A stretch of DNA of 64,000 bases from Saccharopolyspora ipomoeae (lineage in GTDB: Bacteria > Actinomycetota > Actinomycetes > Mycobacteriales > Pseudonocardiaceae). Positions 35,744-43,699 of this stretch are shown here, piece after piece (positions within the stretch are counted from its first letter, which is position 1; each line of letters begins with the position of its first letter). The DNA lies in the NCBI RefSeq assembly GCF_029952525.1, contig NZ_JASAOF010000020.1, positions 1 to 64,000 on the forward strand, in the 5' to 3' direction. A program made the position numbers and the translations under genes. Under the pieces are notes generated by a model, which worked only from the letters and a program-made list of their open reading frames with translations, did no database searches and was not told the origin of the DNA.

Positions 35744-37861
35744 CTACTCGTCCCCGCCGTGCTCGGCCGCTGCCGTTCGGAGGTCGGCGGTGTAGTAGCC
35801 GCGAACCTGCCGGATCGTGCCGTCCTCGGACGCTGCTCGACCGCGCCGAGGCTGGCAACCGCACTCGCCCATCTGCCGCCCGAACATGGTCGGTTCGACG
35901 TCCAGAACTGCGACCAGTTCGGCGGTAGGGACGAACTCGCGGTCGTCGAGGTCGTCGCCCAGGTAGTCGAGCACCGATGCGAGCGGTTCCGGGATCGTCT
36001 CGGCCTCTTCCTCATTGGCTGCGCCGCTGCCGAGAGCCTTCAACACGGCCGCCGGGTCGACGGCCCGCTGTTCGTCGTCGCCCGCGGCGTGACCCGTGAG
36101 CGTTCCGGCTTCCTGTCGCAGAGCACGGCCACGCTCGCAGATCGTCCGCCAGTCCGGGTTGGCCATGAAGTACGTCCGCACCGTCTTCGCGATCATGTCC
36201 GCGCCCGTGTCGGTGTCGGCGTCCGGGCGTAGGATCCCGACTCCCTTGTGCCCCGGTAGCAGCGTCGAGGCGTCGAATCCGCGCGTGTTCATCTGTTCGC
36301 CGAGGACGATGTTCGAGTCCCGCCAGTCCATGACTCGCAATGCGAACCGCGATCCCAGCACTGCGCGGAGCCGGGACGGGATCGTATTCGAGTCGGGCCG
36401 CTGTGTCGCCAGGATTACGACGATGCCGACCGCCGGCCCCTTGCGTGCGAGGTAGGTCAACAGGTCAGCGATGTAGGCGCCGAGCGTGCTCTTCTTGCCT
36501 CCTACGTCCACCCTCGCAGGGTTTTCCAAGTAGACCTGGACCTCGTCGATGATCACGGCCGTGATCGGCATCCCGAGATCGCGGTCCCGTGAGATCGCTG
36601 GGGTGATCTTGGATTCCGGGCACCGGTCGTCATCCAGGCTGGACATTCGGGCGTAGCGTGCTTGGACCTCCGCGACCAGCTCGACGAGGTGGTCCCGGAC
36701 CGTCTTGGCGTGCTCGAACTCGTCGCCGCAGACGAACCGGTGCGCGACATTTGCCGCGGCTTCCCAGTCCTTACCTCCTTTGCCGTCGAAGACGTACAGC
36801 CGTGCATGCGGGTCGAGGATGAGTCCCGCCGCCGGTAGCCGGGTCGCGAACGTCTTGCCTTGTCTGGGAATCGCTCCGATCAGCAGCGACGTCCACACGA
36901 GCTGCATATCCACCCGCCGACTTCGTGCGTCGCGCCCGAACGGGATCGGCTGCCAGGCATCCCAGCGCTCGACATCGAGCAGCGGAAACCGCAGCGGCGG
37001 ACCGGCGTACGGATCACTGTCGGCCACCCACAGGAATACCCGTCCCGCGTGCCCACCACGGCCGCGGACTCGCTCGACGATCAGTTGCAGCTCGTCGACC
37101 GCCAGCGCCGAGGCGAGCGCTTCCCGGTTCTTGATCACGTCGGCCGCTTTACGAGTCGCGGGAAGGTCCACCGTGACAGCCCACCCGGCGCCGTCGTGCG
37201 AGGCTCTTTCGACGAGCCGCAGGGACTCGTCTTTGCCGATCAGCTTCGAGTCGCGGAACGCGTCGACGAGCATCTGCGGATCCATCATCCACGTGAGTGA
37301 GCGCGGTCCGGACAACGTCGGGGTGCGTCCGGGTGCACCGTCCTTGCGTCGACCGAACACGGCCATCCCGAGCCCAACGACGGCCGCCGCGATCCACAAC
37401 GCCCGTCCGCCGTAGAGCAGGTAGATAATGGTTCCGGCCGTGGCGACTGCGACCACGGTCATGCCGGTGACTTTCCAGCGGAACAACGTGAGTTCGCGGA
37501 TCTCGATGAACTTGTCCGCGAGCTTCTCGGACTGTTCCGCGGCTTCCCGGTAGTCGTGCACGCGGACCCACTTGCGCCAGGTCCGGAACACCGCGACTGC
37601 GCCGCGTCCGACTGCGCTCACGAACCACCACGGCGACCACAGCAACACCCCTGCGAGGCGCAGCAGAGCGTTCTTGGCCGAGTGCCGAGATTTCAGCGTG
37701 AGCGGCACGTGTCGTGAACGCTGCCACCAGTTCATGAACCTCTGCCAGCGTGTCAGGTTCGGAGCCTGCGGGAGGTCGTCGATCAGTTCGGCGTCGAACA
37801 CGGCCGACTCGACCGCTCCCGATTGCCGCTGCGCAGGCAGGGATTCGTCGTACGTGCTCAT
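35744..37861 (-). CDS. FtsK/SpoIIIE-type DNA translocase, TraB-like transfer protein
   Basis: This protein has 705 aa. Two or more N-terminal transmembrane segments (about 68-85, 128-150 and 153-170) anchor it. The motor domain has Walker A GAIPRQGKT at 329-337 and Walker B AVIIDEV near 435-441, with TYLARKGPAVGIVVILATQRPD typical of FtsK motors. The C-terminal 80 residues could be a winged helix that reads DNA. AICEs move as double-stranded DNA with one such protein. Its ATG overlaps the DUF2637 gene stop. Confidence 0.88.
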   Translation of the reverse strand: MSTYDESLPAQRQSGAVESAVFDAELIDDLPQAPNLTRWQRFMNWWQRSRHVPLTLKSRHSAKNALLRLAGVLLWSPWWFVSAVGRGAVAVFRTWRKWVRVHDYREAAEQSEKLADKFIEIRELTLFRWKVTGMTVVAVATAGTIIYLLYGGRALWIAAAVVGLGMAVFGRRKDGAPGRTPTLSGPRSLTWMMDPQMLVDAFRDSKLIGKDESLRLVERASHDGAGWAVTVDLPATRKAADVIKNREALASALAVDELQLIVERVRGRGGHAGRVFLWVADSDPYAGPPLRFPLLDVERWDAWQPIPFGRDARSRRVDMQLVWTSLLIGAIPRQGKTFATRLPAAGLILDPHARLYVFDGKGGKDWEAAANVAHRFVCGDEFEHAKTVRDHLVELVAEVQARYARMSSLDDDRCPESKITPAISRDRDLGMPITAVIIDEVQVYLENPARVDVGGKKSTLGAYIADLLTYLARKGPAVGIVVILATQRPDSNTIPSRLRAVLGSRFALRVMDWRDSNIVLGEQMNTRGFDASTLLPGHKGVGILRPDADTDTGADMIAKTVRTYFMANPDWRTICERGRALRQEAGTLTGHAAGDDEQRAVDPAAVLKALGSGAANEEEAETIPEPLASVLDYLGDDLDDREFVPTAELVAVLDVEPTMFGRQMGECGCQPRRGRAASEDGTIRQVRGYYTADLRTAAAEHGGDE

Positions 37862-38568
37862 GCCTCCCCCTCACCGACTTCGGACGCGAGAGCGGCGGAC
37901 AGCCGCGACGACAATCCGCGTGAACAGCCGGTGACCTGCCGGATCCATGCCGGGCTGATGGTCACTTCGGGTGTCCAGACGTCGCGGGCGCGTTGCAGGT
38001 ACTCGTCGAAGGAGATCCGTCGAGCGGCTGTCCGGACAGGCTCGACTGGCTCCGCCACGGTGTCCGCAACCGTGTCCGCCTGGTGTTCATGGGCTGCACG
38101 GATCGCCTCGGTGAGCTTGTCGCGGAGATCCGTCACGGCCTCGGCGGCGACGAACACAACCAGGGGCGGCACGGAATGCAGCACGACCATTGCCGTATGT
38201 CCGGCCGCGAACGCATCCCAGGTGTTCATCACGTACGTGGCGGCGAGCGTGAACCACTTGGCCGTTCGCACCCATCCGCCGGTCCGAACCCCGTAGCGCG
38301 CCGTGACTTGCTCGGCGCGCAGGATCGCCAGCAGCACCAGCGAGACCATCGGATCCAGCAACCAGGCCGCCCACCACTGCAGGGACCCGACCGGCGAGCC
38401 GGCTGCGGCGAACCGCTGCACGTTGGTCATCGTGAACGCCAGCCCGAGCAGGATTCCCGACCAGCACAGCCGATCGACCTGCCGTCGCACCTGTTCCACG
38501 GATTCGGCCGGGCCGGGGACGGGCGGAACCCGCCCGTCCCCGGCGGCGCTCGACTGCCGGGCGCTCAT
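37858..38568 (-). CDS. DUF2637 membrane protein
   Basis: This 236-aa protein has about four transmembrane helices in residues 30-140 (for example WWAAWLLDPMVSLVLLAIL) and a cytoplasmic tail with an HTH-like end (VTISPAWIRQVTGCSRGLSSRLSAAL). DUF2637 proteins accompany FtsK-like transfer genes on actinomycete mobile elements. ATG 38568 was chosen for the 4-nt overlap with the gene before it; the frame continues to 38712. Confidence 0.8.
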   Translation of the reverse strand: MSARQSSAAGDGRVPPVPGPAESVEQVRRQVDRLCWSGILLGLAFTMTNVQRFAAAGSPVGSLQWWAAWLLDPMVSLVLLAILRAEQVTARYGVRTGGWVRTAKWFTLAATYVMNTWDAFAAGHTAMVVLHSVPPLVVFVAAEAVTDLRDKLTEAIRAAHEHQADTVADTVAEPVEPVRTAARRISFDEYLQRARDVWTPEVTISPAWIRQVTGCSRGLSSRLSAALASEVGEGEA

Positions 38569-38900
38569 CGACGCTGCCTCGTGCGCCGGTGGTGCCGGTC
38601 TTCGGTGGTGACCGTGAGCGCCCGCACCAACGCGAACGCCGTGATCAGGGCCGGGGCCGCCAGCACAGCGAGCAGCAACCCGGTTTCGCGGCTGTGGTGG
38701 ATCACGAGCCACTGCACGGCCACGATCACCGCAGCCGTGACCAGTACTCGCCCGGTCAGCGACACCATCCGCGATCCGGCGTGCGCGGCTTCGGCGGTCC
38801 GCCGCGCCATCCGCAGGCTCGAATGCCAGATCGCGAAGACCGCGATCAGCAGCCCGATGCCCACCAACGTCTCCATTGGCGAGAGATCAAGCGTCGTCAT
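38565..38900 (-). CDS. Small membrane protein of the transfer operon
   Basis: This 111-aa protein has three hydrophobic segments (about 10-28, 50-68 and 72-92) and a basic tail RHHRRTRQRR. GGAGGTG precedes its ATG. It overlaps the WhiB-like gene by 14 nt and the DUF2637 gene by 4 nt. A spread (Spd)-type role in plasmid movement is possible by position only. Confidence 0.75.
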   Translation of the reverse strand: MTTLDLSPMETLVGIGLLIAVFAIWHSSLRMARRTAEAAHAGSRMVSLTGRVLVTAAVIVAVQWLVIHHSRETGLLLAVLAAPALITAFALVRALTVTTEDRHHRRTRQRR

Positions 38901-39243
38901 CGGTGTTCACCTCCTCAGCCGCGAAGTCGTCTTGTCGCCGGTCGGCCCAGATCACGAAGAGCTCGCGTCGGTCCGCATCCGACAGACCGCCCCATACGCC
39001 GATGGTTTTCGCGCCGTGCAAGCGGAATTCGAGTTCGATGCAGACGTCCTGCACCGTGCAGCCGGTGCAGAGGTCGGCGGCGAGCTGCCGGTCCGGGTCG
39101 GGTCCGCCCGGGTCCGGCGGGCCGTCGTCGCCGACGACCCACATGCACGGCTCGTCGCGCATGACGATCTCGGCGAGCACATGGGTGGGGACCGCGCGCA
39201 GCCGGTCGAGGCGGACGGCGATGTCGTGGAGACGGTCGTTCAT
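38887..39243 (-). CDS. WhiB-like iron-sulfur regulator
   Basis: This 118-aa protein has the four Fe-S cysteines Cys33, Cys59, Cys62 and Cys68 (C-x25-C-x2-C-x5-C) and the GVWGG turn at 82-86. These are the WhiB (Wbl) hallmarks, which bind a 4Fe-4S cluster and the main sigma factor. The basic C-terminal DNA-contact stretch is short, so it may act mostly through sigma. It is coupled to both neighbours in the transfer operon (4 nt and 14 nt overlap). Confidence 0.87.
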   Translation of the reverse strand: MNDRLHDIAVRLDRLRAVPTHVLAEIVMRDEPCMWVVGDDGPPDPGGPDPDRQLAADLCTGCTVQDVCIELEFRLHGAKTIGVWGGLSDADRRELFVIWADRRQDDFAAEEVNTDDDA

Positions 39244-39518
39244 CGCGCACCCCCGGTCATCCGAGCGACCTCGGCGGCGGCACGCTGGTCGGCTGCCAGC
39301 TGAGCGACGTCGACGCACCCACCGGACTCGCTCGCCGCCGCTGCGAGTCGGTCGACGGCAGCAGCGGGAACGACATAACGAGCGCGGACCCGGACAGCGG
39401 GAAAGCCGTTCTCCCTAATCGCCCGGTACAGAGTTGACGGATTGCACCGCATGATTCGGGCGGCTTCCCGAACCGTGTAGAACGTCGGCCTTTCGACGTC
39501 CTCGTGACCGAATGTCAT
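39240..39518 (-). CDS. Excisionase-like HTH protein
   Basis: This 92-aa protein has a MerR/Xis-type winged HTH at residues 13-55 (FYTVREAARIMRCNPSTLYRAIRENGFPAVRVRARYVVPAAAVDRL), the usual AICE excisionase fold. ATG 39518 follows GAAGGA. It opens the five-gene transfer operon and is distant from the integrase gene, unlike pSAM2 where xis and int adjoin. An operator-like palindrome lies 22 bp upstream. Confidence 0.8.
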   Translation of the reverse strand: MTFGHEDVERPTFYTVREAARIMRCNPSTLYRAIRENGFPAVRVRARYVVPAAAVDRLAAAASESGGCVDVAQLAADQRAAAEVARMTGGAR

Positions 39519-39539
39519 ATGAAGTCCTTCGCGTAGCAA

Positions 39540-39553
39540 CGCCTATTTTGGCG
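39540..39553. promoter_or_regulatory. Operator-like palindrome, copy 2
   Basis: CGCCTATTTTGGCG keeps the CGCC/GGCG arms of copy 1 and is 13/14 identical to the inverted copy before the integrase gene. It sits in the promoter region of the transfer operon. Confidence 0.65.
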
Positions 39554-39682
39554 ATTGAAAGAGCTGGTATTAGCGCTGCTTGGCGCGCGAGAAGCGAAAC
39601 GCGGTATTTCTGAGCTGAGGGAGAACCGCGGAATCGCGTGAAGGCGTTAATCTCGGCGTCGAAGCGGAGCGCGGAGGAATAC

Positions 39683-40060
39683 GTGTCGGAGGATTGGGCT
39701 GCGGTCGCGCGTGCGATCGATCAGCGAACGCGCGAGCTGGGCTTGCGTCAGCGTGACGTGGCGAAGCGCGCGCAGGTATCGCAGGCGACGGTGCGCGAGT
39801 TGCAGCGACACACGGTCGTACGCCGCAGAAGCACGCGGACGCTGGAAGCGCTGTCGCTCGCGCTCGAATGGCACCCTCGGCACCTGCTTGCCCTGCTGGA
39901 AGGCCACACGCCTCCCGCTGTCGACGACCCCGTTTTCCCCGAGGACGACGTGCCGACTCGGCTCGACGCGATCGAACGACATCTGCGGGAGATCACGCAC
40001 CAGCTCGACGAGCTGAACAACCGACTCCGGGACGACCGTGACGGCAAGCGAGCCGGGTAG
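39683..40060 (+). CDS. XRE-family HTH regulator
   Basis: This 125-aa protein has an HTH at residues 15-60 (LRQRDVAKRAQVSQATVRELQRH) with a C-terminal coiled coil (IERHLREITHQLDELNNRL) likely for dimer formation. GTG 39683 has GGAGGA 4 nt before it; GTG 39638 is the longer option. It is divergent from the transfer operon, the place of a KorSA-type repressor in AICEs. Confidence 0.8.
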   Translation: MSEDWAAVARAIDQRTRELGLRQRDVAKRAQVSQATVRELQRHTVVRRRSTRTLEALSLALEWHPRHLLALLEGHTPPAVDDPVFPEDDVPTRLDAIERHLREITHQLDELNNRLRDDRDGKRAG

Positions 40061-40166
40061 CCGACTCGGATCCGTTGCGGCCGGCCTCGCGGCGAGGGCG
40101 GTTTCAGTCGTTGTGCGCATGCCTCCAAGAAACGGCATCCGAGCGCGTTTTTGCAGGTGGCGCGGG

Positions 40167-40189
40167 TTAACCGCGGCTCCATTAACCGC
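40167..40189 (+). promoter_or_regulatory. Repeated TTAACCGC, candidate operator
   Basis: TTAACCGC occurs at 40167-40174 and 40182-40189, 15 bp apart, and the first copy lies in the palindrome GGTTAACC. The pair sits 46 bp before the HTH-TPR gene. Confidence 0.4.
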
Positions 40190-40234
40190 AATCAACTTCC
40201 CAGGTCAAACCCGTTATTCGGCATGGGTGAGGCG

Positions 40235-41362
40235 ATGACCGGAACCCCCTTGCAACGCGTGCGCAAGCAGCTCGGCTACTCGGCAGACGGCGTGATCCGA
40301 CTGCTGCGGCAACGCGCCGACGTGCGCGGCGTTCCGGTGATGACGGCAGCGAGCCTGAAGACGAAACTCTCCCGCTGGGAAAACGGGCACGAGCAGGTCA
40401 GCGAGCCGTATCAACGCCTGTTCCGGGAGATCTACGGCCGTACGAACGACGAGCTCGGGTTCCCTGCCGAGGAGGAAGACGACGACGCGGCGGAGCTGCG
40501 AGCGCGGCTGGAGATGGCACGCACCGTTGACGCGGACACCATCGTCGTATTCCGGCGACAGATCGACGACGCACGTCGGCTCGACCGCAAGTTCGGTGGG
40601 GTAACCCTGCTCGATCAGCTGCGCGGCACGATCGACCAGGTCGAAAGCCTGCTCGGTTACAACACCATCGGCGGCAAGCGGGAGCAGCTCGCCGGAGCGC
40701 TCACCGAAGCATCCACATTGGCCGGGTGGGAAGCGTTGGACCGCAACGCGATCAGCCAAGCATGGCAGCACTACGAGCGCGCGAAGGCCGCGGCGCGCGA
40801 AGCGATGTCCCCGGCGTTGCTCGCACACGCGATGGCCGAGCAAGCCTTCATCTTGGTCGACATCGGGGAAGCACCCTCAGCGGTTGAGCAGGTCGAGCAC
40901 GCGCGCCAGGCAGCCGAAAACGCCGCACCACCACTGCTGCGTGCGTGGCTTGCGGCGGCAGCCGGCGAGTGCCTGTCCGCAGCCGGGCAGCGAGGCGAAG
41001 CACTCCGCGCGTTCGACACCGCAGACACGCTGCTCCCGCCTGAACCGGTCGACACCGAGCTGCCGTTCCTCTTCCTCGGTGGATCCCACCTCGACCGGTG
41101 GCGTGGGAACGCCCTTGGCAAGCTCGGCGAGCCTGAAGCGATCGACCAGCTCTCCGATGTGTTGCCGCGTGTGCCCGAAGCGTTTGTACGTGCTCGAACG
41201 GGGCTGCTCGTCGATCTCGCGTACGCGTTCGCCGCATCCGGAGACAGAGACGCCGCGCTCGACCATGCAAGGCAAGCGCGGCGCCTGGCGTCTCGAATCA
41301 AGTCGGACCGACAGCTACGGCGTCTGGACGGACTGATCCTGCCCGGCAGCAGTGCCGCGTGA
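40235..41362 (+). CDS. HTH regulator with TPR-like C-terminus (copy 2)
   Basis: This 375-aa protein has an XRE HTH in residues 1-70 (RVRKQLGYSADGVIRLLRQRA, LSRWENGHEQVSEPYQRLF) and a TPR-like domain (LAGALTEASTLAGWEALDRNAISQAWQHYERAK) closely resembling that of copy 1. I chose ATG 40235 behind GGTGAGG; the frame extends to 40151. Its 3' end overlaps the convergent Nudix gene by 48 bp. Two related sensors suggest a signal-integrating switch for the element. Confidence 0.82.
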   Translation: MTGTPLQRVRKQLGYSADGVIRLLRQRADVRGVPVMTAASLKTKLSRWENGHEQVSEPYQRLFREIYGRTNDELGFPAEEEDDDAAELRARLEMARTVDADTIVVFRRQIDDARRLDRKFGGVTLLDQLRGTIDQVESLLGYNTIGGKREQLAGALTEASTLAGWEALDRNAISQAWQHYERAKAAAREAMSPALLAHAMAEQAFILVDIGEAPSAVEQVEHARQAAENAAPPLLRAWLAAAAGECLSAAGQRGEALRAFDTADTLLPPEPVDTELPFLFLGGSHLDRWRGNALGKLGEPEAIDQLSDVLPRVPEAFVRARTGLLVDLAYAFAASGDRDAALDHARQARRLASRIKSDRQLRRLDGLILPGSSAA

Positions 41363-41896
41363 CGTGAGGTAGTAGAGCAGCGCGACCAACGTCCCGGAGC
41401 CGAGCAGTTCTTGCCGTTGCGCCAGCTCCGTGACACGCGACAGCGGCACCCACTCGACCTGCCCGACTTCCTCGGTCTCGGTCGGCTCACCGATGTGCTT
41501 CGCGCCGCGCCACAGGTACACGTCGATCGGCGCGGTCACCTGACCCGGCAACGGCTCGAAGGTCACCAGGTGCTCGCCATCCCCGATCGGCTCCCACCCA
41601 CTCTCCTCAGCAGCCTCACGAGCAGCAGTCCCCGCCGAGTCGTCACCGTCGTCGACCATCCCACCCAGCAGCTCGTAGCCCCACTGCTCAGTCGGGAACC
41701 GGTACCGCCACAGCATCAGGGCCCGGTCCTGCTCATCGACGATCAAGGAAATCGCGATCCGCGCCAGGTGCACCACGTGGTACTCCCACCGCTCACCGTT
41801 CGGCGCCTCGACGTCGGCCAACCCCAACCGGACCCACCGGTTGTCGTAGACCAGTCGCTCCCCGTAGGTCTTCCATGCTCCGCGCTCAGTGCTCAC
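41315..41896 (-). CDS. Nudix hydrolase, Pif-like
   Basis: This 193-aa protein has a near-complete Nudix box at about 81-103: GMVDDGD then REAAEESGW, where the first Glu of the consensus is Asp. In pSAM2 the Nudix protein Pif blocks redundant transfer between carriers, and AICEs commonly carry such a gene. GTG 41896 has no ribosome site but TACCCT lies 7 nt upstream, so the mRNA may be leaderless. Its substrate is unknown. Confidence 0.85.
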   Translation of the reverse strand: MSTERGAWKTYGERLVYDNRWVRLGLADVEAPNGERWEYHVVHLARIAISLIVDEQDRALMLWRYRFPTEQWGYELLGGMVDDGDDSAGTAAREAAEESGWEPIGDGEHLVTFEPLPGQVTAPIDVYLWRGAKHIGEPTETEEVGQVEWVPLSRVTELAQRQELLGSGTLVALLYYLTSRGTAAGQDQSVQTP

Positions 41897-42054
41897 GAGG
41901 GGAGGGTACGGGTGGCGCTGACGTGCCGGCGCAATCGTCAACGGGCACCTGCAGAGTTCCAGGCACCCCCGTGGCGGTTGCCGGTCGGGCGGCCGACTCC
42001 GCAAACGTATCGAGTGTCATCTACAGGATTGCAAGATCGGTTAGAATGCCGTAG

Positions 42055-43677
42055 GTGGGCGAGGTTGAGGTAGTCACGAGCAGCGATGAACCGGACATCG
42101 TGGAGTTGTGCCAGCTTTACTGGGCGATTGATTCAGCGGGCGCTTACCTATACACAGTCAAGGACCTTGCTGCGCGCTTTAGCTTGACTGCGTACCAGGT
42201 TAATCAGACTGTCCGAAGTCATTCGAAATCTTACTCGGTGGACGTCGTTTGCGCTCAGTGCGGCAACGGATTCCTGGTGCAAAGCCGAAGCGAGCTCGCG
42301 AATTTTGAAAGAAGCGCCAAATCCCTCTGCTCTGATTGCCTCAAAGAACGAGAGGAGATCAGAAAAAGAGAAGCTGCTGCCCTAATTGCCGCTCAGCGCA
42401 ACTACGTGCGCAATTCTTTCCCCATTGTTGATAGCATCCAAATCAACCTTGGCGATCTAGATTTACGTAAGGCTGTAACCCTCGCCGCCCTTTTGCGGGA
42501 CGATGAGGATTCGTCCGATGGCAGTATCACTCCGTTGTCTCAGCGGGCCGAGCGGTTGGCGCCGACGGTACAGCTGCAAATGGATCTAATGAAGTCGGTT
42601 TTTGATGAACAGCTTATCCTGATCCACCCTGAAAGCGAGCTAGCCGCATTTAATTGGGATGGCGATACTGCTTCAACTTTTAGCCTGAACGTGGCGAGGT
42701 ACTACCTTGCGGGCATAGGAGACCTCCCGGCGAGAGTTAGTCGATTTCGGCAGGATTTTGAACGTGCCACTTCTGAAAAAAATATGCCGCCGCATTGGGT
42801 GGAGGACTCTTCTGAGCTTTGGCTCGAGGTGGCGGTTTCAGAGTGTCTTTCATACTTGGTGTTCTGCTTGAATCGACACAGGCTTGATTTCAACCCCGGC
42901 GAACAGACAGAGACCACTATCAGGAAGGGACTTCAGTGGTTCTCGATCGGCCAGCTTTTTAATCTAATCTGGCGGGCATCTCGGGACGCAGCTGCGTACA
43001 AGTCCCGCGAACGCATCTCCGGCAAGCAGGCCGCAAACAGTGCGGTGACGCGACTTCGCACGTCCATCGAGCGAGCGTATGCCGAAGGTTGGAGCCTCCA
43101 GCAGTATAGGCGAGACTCAAGGTTGGGAGTCTCGACTGTGTCGCACCTCCTTTTCACTGGCATTTTGCGCCTGCCTGATCCTTTGGCGTTCAATCCGCTC
43201 TCGGAGGGCGGAGCGAACACGCGCAAATTGAACTGGGAAAACATTGACTCTGAGCAATTCGAAAGGCTGATCTTCAACCTTGTCTCGGAGACTGATGACT
43301 ACGCTAATGTAGACTGGCTCATGAAGACAAATGCTCCTGACCACGGTAGAGATATCGGCGCAACCAGAATTCGTCGCGATCCACTAAGTGGTTTCAGCCA
43401 AGAGCGTATCGTGGTCCAGTGCAAACACTGGTTGTCAAGATCGGTACGGGATGATGATGTTGCCAAGGAAGTCACATCGATCGACCATTGGGATAATCCT
43501 CCCGTTGACGTCTTGGTCTTTGCAACTAGCGGAAAACTCACTGCTGATGCAGTCTCGTGGATTGAGCGCTACAACGCACGTGACAACCGACTAAAGATTG
43601 AGGTATGGAACGACGCCAAGCTTGAGCAGCTTCTTGCTGAAAGGCCTCACCTAATCTTGTCCTTTGAGCTTCGCTAA
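42055..43677 (+). CDS. Mrr-like restriction endonuclease-fold protein with Cys4 motif
   Basis: This protein has 540 aa. A CxxC...CxxC pair (Cys66, Cys69, Cys92, Cys95) suggests a zinc ribbon after an N-terminal HTH-like region. The middle is helical. The C-terminus (about 392-535) has the PD-(D/E)XK pattern of Mrr-type nucleases: Glu404, Asp433 in GRDIGA, and Gln455-x-Lys457 in VVQCKHW. Start GTG 42055 has TAGAAT 7 nt upstream and no ribosome site, so it is probably leaderless. Sampled lines are about 43% G+C. It is probably a defence nuclease; its target is unknown. Confidence 0.82.
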   Translation: MGEVEVVTSSDEPDIVELCQLYWAIDSAGAYLYTVKDLAARFSLTAYQVNQTVRSHSKSYSVDVVCAQCGNGFLVQSRSELANFERSAKSLCSDCLKEREEIRKREAAALIAAQRNYVRNSFPIVDSIQINLGDLDLRKAVTLAALLRDDEDSSDGSITPLSQRAERLAPTVQLQMDLMKSVFDEQLILIHPESELAAFNWDGDTASTFSLNVARYYLAGIGDLPARVSRFRQDFERATSEKNMPPHWVEDSSELWLEVAVSECLSYLVFCLNRHRLDFNPGEQTETTIRKGLQWFSIGQLFNLIWRASRDAAAYKSRERISGKQAANSAVTRLRTSIERAYAEGWSLQQYRRDSRLGVSTVSHLLFTGILRLPDPLAFNPLSEGGANTRKLNWENIDSEQFERLIFNLVSETDDYANVDWLMKTNAPDHGRDIGATRIRRDPLSGFSQERIVVQCKHWLSRSVRDDDVAKEVTSIDHWDNPPVDVLVFATSGKLTADAVSWIERYNARDNRLKIEVWNDAKLEQLLAERPHLILSFELR

Positions 43678-43699
43678 ACCGAGGGGAATTTAAGAGGTT

